Origin: Steromphala cineraria
Taxonomy: Eukaryota > Mollusca > Gastropoda > Trochida > Trochidae
Direction: 5' to 3'
DNA: 64,000 bases
Assembly: GCA_916613615.1 (NCBI GenBank)
Contig: OU744725.1
Location: forward strand, 6,926,708-6,990,707
Shown here: piece by piece, positions 37,430 through 49,200 of the stretch
Numbering within the stretch: position 1 is the stretch's first letter
Layout of the letters: each line of letters starts with the position of its first letter
The notes under the pieces: model-generated
What the model saw: only the letters and a program-made list of their open reading frames with translations
The model's database searches: none
Told to the model about the DNA's origin: nothing
Made by a program: the position numbers and the translations under genes

Positions 37430-38300
37430 TTTAAACCATTGTAACCCAGAATGCCGGGTACTAGAATGTCGGAGGCTGTCAAGTGGCAGGTTAGGGAGCG
37501 GGTCTATTTTCAAGGATATTTCAAGAAGAATGACGTTTTTCTACCGTAGGTTGTTAAGCAAGAAAAGATGCACGAACCAATGACGTGAAGAATCGCACAC
37601 CCTCAGGCAAACCATGTATCACCTCCGTGAGAGAGGATAGATCATAGCTAAGGCCCGTAAGAAGGTATCATTTCGCTATATGTACAACCCAAAAACGCCA
37701 ATGGCCTCCACTCCCGGCCGTCTGTTCAGTGAAACTCAATAACAACCACAAGCAGATGTATCTGGCATGATTTAGAGAAAGACTTACAGTAGGTGGATAG
37801 TGGAAGAAGGTTATTGTTCAGGCAAAAGCATGTTCCTTCTGCAATTTGTGGATTGCAGGATCAGGGTTTGAAGACGTCCAGGAACAGCGTATGCACAACA
37901 CACCATGCCAACAGTAACGTGTCGGGAAATCGCTACATCCGGGAAGTCTTTGTCGTTGCTGTCGTGCCCCATTTTTACAAAAATGCACATGCAACACGAA
38001 CTGTTTTCATGGACGATAATGCTAGACCACATCGTTCACGAGCTGTGAGGCAGGTAATCCAGAACAATGTCCTGAGACATCTCCCGTGGTCTGCAATGCA
38101 TCCGGATCTTAATCCACTTGAACATGTTTCGGACATTGTACAAAGCAGGGATCATCAACCTCATAACTTGCATAGGTGGCAGCTGCATTACACTAGGAGT
38201 GGAAGCGATTGCAACAAGAGAGATTTCGACGTCTGGTGAGTGATATAAAGCGAAAACCTCAGGCTGTCATAGATGAGCATGGTCGAAGTTCGCGATAGTG
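37430..38300 (+). pseudogene. Tc1/mariner-like transposase relic
   Basis: The frame 37793-38239 preserves the C-terminal half of a Tc1-like DDE transposase: VFMDDNARPHRSRAV (second catalytic Asp region), LPWSAMHPDLNPLEHV (third acidic residue in the NPxEH motif), with the conserved Trp after EHV changed to Ser. Upstream pieces (37392-37640) resemble the helix-turn-helix half but are split over frames with stops. No terminal repeats were found. Inactive. Confidence 0.88.
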
Positions 38301-40130
38301 ACTGTTTTTGTACCTTAAGTACCTGAATGATACTTTAAATCAATACCATTTATTGTTTCATAATTAATATTTGATTTATGTCCATACTTAATGTTTTGAC
38401 TTTTTGAACCCATAATTGTAAACCAAATGTTGATATGCCATGGAGTCGGAGAGTGGTCATTTACTGTCTAGTACATAGTCAATAGAATGCTCTTCACTCT
38501 CTCCATTATTAAGTTTCATGAGATTATTCTGTTGTCATCCACAATCCCCACTATAATACAATATTAAAAACAGAGGAGGTGCAACACTTATTTGACAATG
38601 TATATAATTACTATAGTGCCTACACATCATTCTTCGGGCTCATTCAACACTAGGCGTTATCCTAGTTAATTAGATAAATTCATTAGGTTTCAAGCTGAAA
38701 TATTTCCGTTGCAGTGCTAAACATTAACTCAATGACCCTCTCAACAGAAGCTCTTCCATGTCATACCATTGTTAATTGCTGATGCATCTGCTTCTTTGAT
38801 TTTACGTCAATAAAATTGGCTTCGTTTTCTACACTATAATCGCAAAACTTATTCAGTCAGAGGTTCCAGGATGATGACGGTCATTCCTTAAAATGATATG
38901 TTGAGCAAATTGTCCGTCACAAACAAAAGAGGATAGCGCCGTGATGACGCCAAACCGAGGTGAAGTACTCTATCATCGTGGTAATAACCGGTAAACTGAC
39001 GTGAGCAGCCGAATACTTTAGATACTTTATATGGGCAGATAAATAATTCATGAAAAAAAAGTAGGATCTTAGGTTTTAAATTTGAAGGTGACGTTCGAAC
39101 TTGGAAATCTGTTTTGTTTATATCCCTTACCAGTAAAATAAAAGCTACTTTCAGAACATGTTGATGCCACGATCGTTAGATACGAAAAGCGAAACGTTGT
39201 TCAAAAATCAAACGATGTGCTTATTATAACAAGAACCATGATAAAATGTACTTTATTATTTTCATTGACGTGACTTTATTCATAAAATATTATGCATCAT
39301 AAGAATCCCTGTCATACATGTATACAGTAAAGGGATTTCTTCTTTGATACATAGATACACTATTTGCAATCTCAACAAGTACACCTTGAAATTGTTTCCC
39401 ATTCGTTAGCCACGACAAGAGAAAGTTAACAAAACAGACGATGCGTTGATTATCGCAAGAACTATTACTTCATTCATGTCATCGACGTGCTTTTATTTAT
39501 AAATGAATGTATTATTTGAATTACTTTCATAAACAAAATATATGATGTTTCTATTCACATAATGATACCAGTCTATAGTATCTAAGCAAGGACGGCTTTT
39601 AAAAATTCACCATTCAAACAAAGCTTGATAAAAGGATCTCAAAATTTGGTAATACATGTACATGAGGAGGACAGGAGTACGAGAAGTGCAGGTACAGATT
39701 TATAGTGGTTCAGTTTTGTTCATGTCATGGATCGGCTAGAGTTGTAAAAGAGATTCAGAGTACCATCTGGAACTGTTGTCAAAGAATGATGTTTTAAAAA
39801 TAAACCAATAATATTATTTGGTGGTGAATGTATTAAGGATATTATGTTTGAGAGTGTTCGAAAAATGTTGCAACATAGGCGCTATCTGGAAGGGTGATGT
39901 TAAAATAAGGTGTTTCAAGAAGTAAAGTGGGAACAATTGTTAGAAGCATGTTGTTATGTTCATTCCAACAATGAAATAAATGTATAATCATAAAGAGGAA
40001 AGTACAGAGGGTTGAGATGTACACATATAGCAGGAAACTATCTGTCATTGTAAGGTTATAGAACCGGGTTTGAGAATGCTGTAGTTTTAGATAATTTTCA
40101 GGACTCTCGTGAAGGGTGTGTGTATAGTTT
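38301..40130. other. 3' flank of MAN2C1; no other gene recognised
   Basis: AT-rich. The part nearest 40130 should contain the MAN2C1 3' UTR on the minus strand; its end is not determinable by eye. Confidence 0.4.
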
Positions 40131-40248
40131 CTAGAAGTGCAAGAGCAATGACAGTATCTGGAATGGTGACATCTGCAACTGTACAGTGCCAGGTTCTCCT
40201 GGAATATAATCTACTTGTTCATCCAGCCTTTCCTCCAGACCGTTACAC
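40131..40248 (-). CDS. MAN2C1: MAN2C1 last exon with TAG stop (118 nt)
   Basis: Acceptor ...acatttcag. It starts CNGLEERLD and ends [13 protein letters not shown] then TAG at 40133-40131, matching the family's 'l.f.PFqi.tlll' terminus. The nearest clear AATAAA on this strand downstream is complementary to 39492-39497, so the true polyadenylation site is uncertain. Confidence 0.93.
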
Positions 40249-43200
40249 CTGAAATGTATCAAAGAGTGTAAATATGGAAAGAGTGGAAAAACCGACCAGG
40301 ATTCGGACAGTTTATCGATTTTAAGTTAAAAGACTCAATGTACATGATAATCAGAAAAAACGTGTCAAAGCATATACTATGTCATTGTATATGTAAGCAA
40401 AGCATTTGTAGAAATAAGTAAACAAAATCAAATAGTTCATTTTAAACTAATTATAATGGTTTTATTGAGTCAGCTCCTAGCGACATATGGCCAGTGATCT
40501 ACGGTAATGTTTGAACCCCGATCAAGTAACACAGATCTCCTATAGGCTAAACATATGGATTGATTAATTTTTAAAAAAATAAATCAATATAGAAATAGAG
40601 GAGTATCAGCAATATATTGTCACCTGAAGACTTTGCGAAACGGAAGTGATGAGCTTAACGTGCAGCTGGTACTTCCACCGAAAGCTTCATACAGCCGCAG
40701 AACCATAGCGCCATTGTCATCCTCAGCCTTGAAAAGTAATGATAGGTAAGAAGATACAATGTTACATACAGTTGTCTATTATCACATCCCAAATTCACAC
40801 ATGCAACCACTAGCTCACCATTTTGACAGTCTCCAGAATGACCTGGTGTGAGTCCAGCCAGAAGAAGCTGGTGTCCACTGAGAGATGACAGGACGGTTGG
40901 AGGGTGTGAGGTCTGAGAGGTGAGTTGAGTTGGTAGGCCTGTTGGATCACCCCCGCCTCCTGTAGCGAACCTGCAGGGGAAATGAAGTCGCTGTTGTCGT
41001 TGATTTGAAATTCACACATTTCGGCAGATTATGTAACATTACGCTTTTTGTCGTTCCTTGAAAACACAATACTGTTTAGATTTAATACTTATACATACAT
41101 TTTAAATGATAACCTTTATGCAAATAACGTTTTTCTGCGCTTCTTCACAAGAGTTATTTCAAATCTATCAAGCTTGATGTTCCTTATCAGTCGGGTAACT
41201 AATAAAACATGTCCTTAATGTCTAAAATGATTCAGTCATACTCACGCTATATATAATGTTTTGGTTTTTAACTTATAAATTAGCTGATCGCAACTAACAT
41301 TAATGTATGTTTTGTAAGGACAATATGAAGTATCATAACCAAAACAACAGTTAACTACTTACCAGTGAAGGGCATTATTGCGTAGGTGAACTCATGCTCT
41401 CCCATATCTGTTTTAGGGTCTGGCGCCTTCGGAGCACGTAGTCTGTAGATGCAGAGTTTTCAGATGTGAGATAGTGTTTGGTACAAGTATTGACTGTTTT
41501 GTGTCTATCATATCAAGCTGTGTTAAACATGACAAATTTACTAAAAAGAAAAAATACTTATACTACTCACAGTGACAGTCTTAGCGTTCCTCCGACACAG
41601 GAGTACCCATACTTGCTGTCAGTAAGGAGTGCCACGCCCCCTCCGTGTTCCGAGAGACACGCCCACTTGTGTCCGCACACCTTGAGAACGTCATACCGTT
41701 ATTGTGGATCCCGTTATAGAGGATATCAAGTAAACCAGTTGGGAACTAAAACATGACAACTAACAAGGTATCATTACCAACTGGTTTATTTTATCAAAGG
41801 GGACTGGATAGCGCAGTGGTTTTAAGAGGTATGGGGTTCGAATCCCGCCAGGGGTTCGGCAACTTTGTCTGGAGTACAAAACTGTTCTACACGTAATAAG
41901 GTTTGGGTGCATTGCTAAACTGAATTTAAGCGCAGTACCACCCATGGTTCGCCAGTTCCAACTGGTGCTCGCAGACTTCACCGCAATACATAGCAACAAT
42001 GGTGTTGCAGCCTCATTCCAGCAATATTACTAGCAGCCGTGATATAAGTAATAAACTCTTGAAATCGACGTCAAACTCAAGATCACCTCACCTCAATTTA
42101 TCAAAAGTTCTTTTCAAACGGATGAAGGAATTTACAACTTGTATACGTTTTATGACATTCTGTTCTCTAATCTTTTCTCATAAGAAAGATTGGGCATCGC
42201 AATGCCCAAAGACAAGTCGTTTTGAGTAAGATAGTATACAGTTAGGAAATGTTATCAAATCTTGACAGGTGACAGCCAAACTCGGTATCAACATTTCAGG
42301 GTATCCACTGGTCAGCCTGACCTGTAAACGACAAACACACCTCGTATTTTGCCGAATCCCAGGACGTGTTGTAGTGGTTTGGTCTCTGAAGATGACCAAA
42401 TTGGATCTCGTAGCTGGCGTTAGGAGAGGTAATGCTGGTTGGGACCTCTACCTTCAAGAACTTGTGGGACTCTTGCCATTGGACCTGAAGAGAAACAGGT
42501 GTGGGGATTTCTGTTCAATGGTAACATGTTTTACTCTGACCGCAACTTTCTACAAAGGCAACATAATCATCTTTTCAACAGGGACTTCTAGAGGGTAAGA
42601 ACACGTTTTTAAGATTAACAAAGTAATCTTGCGACGGTCGGGTTTCATTATGAAATGAGAACCCCTTAAAATATTCCATTTGCCGATATCTGAATATATT
42701 TTGAAAAATTTGCAAAAATACAATTTTGAAAAATCGCAATTTCCCTTTGAGACCAATTTCACCCAATGTATGAGGACCTAACTCTTTACTTTCTGAAGAT
42801 TTACGTCGCATTGCATTTTTATGAAGTCACATAATTATCTACTTATCAAAAACATCTAAGGAATATCTGTATATAATCCATTATATCCTTTATATAAATG
42901 ACTGAATTTATATATTTCATTTAAAACACTATCATGCTGACATATTGAATACATTACTGAGAGTGATACAGTTTCATATTAAGCTGTATACCTTTGTCTT
43001 GAACCGTATGTATGGACACTCGGTGTCCATGGAGATGAACTGTGTGACGTGAGACGTGGGACTGATCCTTAAACACACCTGCAGCAGAACAGTGTCAAGA
43101 TGACATAATAGTTGGAGGTAAAAGGAGTCTTATGGTTGACTACAGTAGAGAGAGCAAGACGTAGTTAACGTTCCTTAATTTCTTTCATTATGAATCTCTA

Positions 43201-46200
43201 TGACATTTTGCTCATTGTGTCCTTAGTTATGGGGGGTAAGGTGTGCAATGTGTTCCTCACTTTACGTACCTTAACAACAGCACGGTGAGCACTCCATGCT
43301 ACCACAGTTGCTGGCTCGGTCACGTCTTCTAGACACTTGCTGGTGGGCGGGAACATACAGTTAAATATTCATGTATGTGTTTTAAGTCATTATAAAGGAC
43401 TGATGAAGTAAGAACCGTAGCATAAACAAGTGTTTAACCATTGAAATTTAGGTAACTCATTGCATCACATGCATAAGGACATGAACAGCTGAGTACCGAA
43501 AATGATGTCAATTTCGATTTAGTTTGGGCGTCAATTTTATATTCTAAGGCAAAATGGCAATGCACAATTATTGATAAATGTTATTAAGTCTAGTTCCGTG
43601 CAAAAATCATAATTAGAAAGACAAAAGGGTTCAGTTATTCAAAATAACAATTTCCTTCAATTTTGGTTTTTTTTTATCTATGAATGGTCTCTTTTTAGAT
43701 GATAATTAGGGTCTATAACGAAGAAGCAAGTAGTATAATGTACCCAGTCTGGAAAGTGTAGTCCATGCTATCCCAAGCATCTCGGTACAGCGGGAAGTCG
43801 TCATACAGCAGCATCTGGTTACCAGCCCCACTCTTCTTCAGGAAGTTCCTGGAGTCGGGATGTAGTTTTATGTAAAACTATCTCGTTAAAATTACATGTG
43901 TATATCATACATTATTTCTTGGGTGAATGTTATTTTGCACCAAGTACAGTAAACAATATACAACTTAGGAGTATTGAATATATACATTTGATATACAATA
44001 AAAGAAAGAACTAAGAGTTACTTTGTCATGAAATACATCATTTGTAAAGTTTTTAGATTTCTGAAGTTCCTATAATTTAAATAATAAAAAGGACATTTAT
44101 TTTGATTTTGAAATACATTGTTGATAATTTCAAAACGTATTTGTACCTTCGATCACCTGGTTTATGCAAGTGAGTCAGACGGCCACACCTGTCGATACAG
44201 ACTGAGAGCAGGTGGTTGCTCAGTTGGATCATGCCGTCCTGTTCATTGACAAAAGAGACGGCAAACATTGTGACCGGGACAAGGAACGACAGATGCTTTA
44301 TTATACTTGCGAGATTTAGAGACATAGGATACTTCTGTTATTATCAATAATGATAACAATTCCTAATTGACCATGTAATGAAATAATAATGTTTAAATTG
44401 GCAATATCCCTAACATTTTTTCCAGTATTGCATACGCATATGGCAACACCGTAAACACTACGTGAGCCCTATATGGTTACAGATGTTTTTAGAATTTCTC
44501 AAAGCGAAGGATCAGTAAGCATCGTGATCTAACAACATATCCTGGGCTATCAGATGCCATTGATGCGAGATAACATGTTGTTAACATTACGTTATAATCT
44601 AGACAGACACCACTATAGTAAGAATACACGAGTAATAACTTACTTGTAACTTAACGAGCTATCAATTAAATATGACACAACTATTATCGAATAAACATGG
44701 ACAACAGAAGAGAACCTGGACAGAAGCTGACACTGGATGAAGCACTTCACAGGGGCGATAGACGGAGAACCCACAACTCGGCGCCTCCAGGAGTGCTGAA
44801 ATACGGACAGTGCAGTAGCTGAAGCGGTTTGACTGAACACTGTAGTTTGAAGTTTGAAAACAGTATATGTAAATATGGTAACTTTGCCATATACAAATTC
44901 CAAAAAACATAAAGCTCAATACAAAACAGCTGTGTGTCACTAAATAATAGTTTATCGAGCTTCCACTTGTAAAATTGTTAACATTGACAGACCTTTGTCC
45001 AGCAGTACAAAGCTTCAGTAAACACCAACCTAGTTGACCCTTGCCTTCCCCTGTTTGATTCCTCGATCCTTTAGCAGTATGTGTCACCTCCATCACCTCT
45101 CTGCGACTCCAGGACAGAGTGTTGACAACCACACACCTGTTCTAGAGCGACGAGAGAGAATAACATATATAGAATATTCATTTATGTACAAATTTTCTTC
45201 AAGAAACGCATGCTGTGGCATTGAACTAAAAGACAAGGCTGTAAATGATCAGGAAGTTATCGATATGATATAAGAGAAACAGCTAATCTTAAAGATCATT
45301 ATCCTACCTCATGTAAGAATCTCGATCTCTGATTGGTCCACGTGACCCTGAATAAATACTGATATCACCCTCTTGAGCGGGGTAATAAATCATTTATACC
45401 CCGGCACATAAAATGCATGAAAAAAGTGTTCAGATTGAGCGTCTTGAAATGTACAATGCATGTTACCTCGAACACATGATCAAGCTGGTTACTTTTTGAT
45501 CAACCGATATGTAGCTGTGAACAAACTATAGTAAAATGACCTACGCAGTTCTTACTCTTTATCTTCATATTATATGTGTTTTGTTTAAACATTCGGTAAG
45601 ATAAATTCGTTATACCATTCAGAGGCGGGGTACGGGGAGATATCCGCCTCGGGCTTGGTGTTATGCGACGAGCCGAAGGCGAGTTGCATAACACCTAGCG
45701 AGAGGCAGATATCTCCCCAAGCACCCCGCCTCTGAATGGTATAACTTATATTCTAACATGACACGAAAACTAGTTTGAAAATACTGCGTTCTGATTGGTT
45801 ACTCATAAAAATTTTGGAGTAATTATTTCGCCGATAATCACCTCTAAATATTTACGACCGCTTCACATTCCTCCGCGCACGAGTATACAATCTGCACTCA
45901 GCGACTTTCTGTTTACAATAGACATGTTGGCGACGACACTTTAAATTTCAATATCAGAAACCTGTCGACATTTTGAAACACCTAAAAATTTTAATCGAAT
46001 AACCAGGTTTTTTGTTCCTGTTTGAAGTGTTTCTTACTGCTTCGCGATGTAAATTAATCACAGTCCACAGATCTAAAAACAAAATCAACGATCGCAACAC
46101 CTCTCATACAGCGATTCGTCAAATGAACGGAAGCGACTTTATTCTTTAATTTCGCTGAATGCTGTCACTGCCCCTACCTCTAATTTACAAGTGACATCTT

Positions 46201-49200
46201 TTCCTGTCACAGTCTCCCCAACCATGACACAAAATATAACTTTCTTGACAGCTTCCACTAAGTTTGAAACAGTTCACCGACACGTAGTGAACAATTATTT
46301 TCAGAGTAACGTCCCTTGATTTGGTCAGTCCTTGTCGCTCTTGTAGGGGTGATGGGTCGACCCATGGATTTAGGTAAAAATTCGTAACTTTGACGACATT
46401 GAAAACTGTTTTCTATTGATAATATGCTCAATAGATTACAGATGAGTCTATTTAAAAACTCGTTTTCTGCATGTAATGACATTTCAATTGTTATGTGTTC
46501 TTTATGAAAGTGGACTGTACCGTTGTTTTGCAAATGAGTGGAACCGGTCTGCACCGGTTTGACCTAATCACATTGCTTTTGCGCAAGTCAAAATATTTCC
46601 ACCTTTTTTTACTAATTAGTCATGTTAGAATGGTGATAAATCCATTCTGTTTTTTATTTTGGGGTTGTATGTCGTGCATTCTTTACCCCTAAATAAACAT
46701 TTCAAACCTCGCAAGCTCGGTTTGAAATTATATTTAGGGGTAAAGAATGCACGACATACAACCCCAAAATAAAAAACAGAATGGATTTATCCCCTAAATA
46801 TACCTCGGATATTCCTCCCGTCCCGTTTGCTCCTGTTGTAGAGTCGGCTGACTGCGCGAACCCTGGAGGAAATCAAAGCGTGTATACATCTTGATTTAAC
46901 CACGTATTTGAAGGGCATAAAGAAGAGACATACACACATATTCGATTTATTTTTTTTAAATATTTTTGCAAAAAGACCCATTTGTTCTTCATCTCCTGAA
47001 TGTTGACACTTATCTAGTTTGTCCTTTTACTTGATGATAATTAAGTAGATGGAGAGAGAATTTCTGTTTGTTCTTGCAAACACACGCTATGGTCGACAAC
47101 TCATGGGTTGGTCTGACTAGGCGAAGTAGCCAGACCACTCCCAAACAGAATAAACAAAGTATCAAACCTCACTAAGAAGTCGTCAATCGCCGACAACACC
47201 ACAGTCGTAACTTATCACAACATTAGATGGAACAACACCACAATTCTTGACGGAAACTACTCGAACTATAAAGTTAGGACATACCTTGAATCTATTTCTA
47301 TCAAGAGGATTGTAACGGCCCTGGATTGAGATTGCAGATACTTCAATCCATATAACTACCCCCACTTGTTTAATCCATTAATGTTGTATAACATTCTATC
47401 TCATCCATTATCATATACATCAACCTCTTTAATAACAAGTATCTTCATCAACCCTTTCAACTGAGTTGACACGCTCAAGGGAGATTTTACAGGCGCTTCT
47501 CAGTCACTACAACTGGCTTCTACAACTCATCTTCAATCAACTTTATCTTTATCTGAAAACATCAACCAAATTTCCATTTTAAAGAACTCAAATTGTCCTT
47601 AATCCATTTAATTGTATAAACATATCATGTACAAATGTATATATACCAACCCAACTCCACACATGTAGCAGTGTAGCATTATATTTAGTATCAATATCGA
47701 AATGTCTAAACAGAAAAAGAAATTTCAAAATGCCATTAAAAGAGTTACCATTAGAGTGGATTTTCCGTCTCGAGTTGCCTTTATTCTTCTTCTTGGATAT
47801 TCCATTTGTGACATTGCAGTGACCATTTTGTGACTTGGGCACCTGCTTAGAAATAGTAATATGATAGAAATAATAAATGTAGGAAAACTGGTAAATCTTG
47901 CTTAACGTTTAAAGTATTCGAATGCAATAAACAGTGACGAGGTGCGTATCATTTAGTATTGAACATGTTTAGAATAAAACATTAAAACTATAATATTATC
48001 AGTTCTGATGTTACGTATAGTTTTCAAAGGAAAAACTAAAATACAAAAAGCAATGTGTCATTAGCAATACTTCCACTTGATATGCCATTGATTTAACTGC
48101 TACACTGCGTAGAGTCACTTGGATTGCTTTAAGCCAAGAGAGATGTATCTTCTGTCTACGGGTAGGACAAGACCAACCTGAGATGCCAGGATGCAATTCA
48201 GAGACTGCGTGTATATCGACTTGCCAGACTGCTCCAAATCTGATGAAAAATTGAATGATCAAATATAAGGAACAAACAAGAATAAATGGTCGCTTGCGTA
48301 TTCTTCCAGACATTTTCGTCATGAACTTGTGAATATAAAGAATTCGAAATAAAACGAAAGAATGTCAAACTTTCCTAAGAAAATCTGAATAATGTATTCT
48401 CTAATCGGATAAATGGGACTGAAATATTTGGGGGGGGGGGGGGGGGGGAGTTTCCCTGACTCCCCTTGTTTCAACGATGAACAATAACACACTTTCAATT
48501 CGGTTTCGTTAGAGTATTATACATTTTGGTAGAAAGTGTATTTAAAACTCACCATCAATATCAGCATGAAAATCCTTGTATGCCTGCAGTGAAACGATTT
48601 AGTTTTATGAGGATTAAGTTTAATGACACACTACAAATCAATTACAGGAAAAACAAGAAAAGAGAGGTAAGTATCTTAAAGGGAACTTAGAGTGATGACC
48701 TATGACCTACCTCCGGATGCGCTGTCCCCGGAAGTACATCATGGAATTGACATACTAGCAGTAGCTTCCAGATCCGTTCTATTTCAGATCGAGGCTGGGA
48801 GTAGACTGCAGTGGAAACTGATGACATCACAGAGGCTACAGCAGACAGTAGATCCATGTCTCGCATTAGAAACTCCGCTCGTCGGTTCCGATATTTCACC
48901 TGGAAACAGTGATGTAATTATGTTGGATCCCTCATCGACCCACAAAGAGGTCGCTAAAAAGGTATCTGCTTTTATCGCAGTTATAATGTCTAATGAAATG
49001 AATTCTCGCCTTTCTCAAAGTTTGTATTTGACAAGAATAAAGATTATGAAACATCTTTTTAATTTGTTAAACCCTTCAGTTTCGTGTCAGATTGTTTTAC
49101 CTTATTGACGTGTCACTTGAAGAAAAGGAAATGCTTTAATGAGAAAGAGTGATATACTCTGCTCATGGAATAAAGACTATCAATAGAAGTCTTAGAAGTC

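Noticed and set aside
48011..48322. 103-codon minus-strand frame read as one protein
   Set aside because: Only its 48178-48239 part is supported, and in another frame, as a MAN2C1 exon; the rest is intron.
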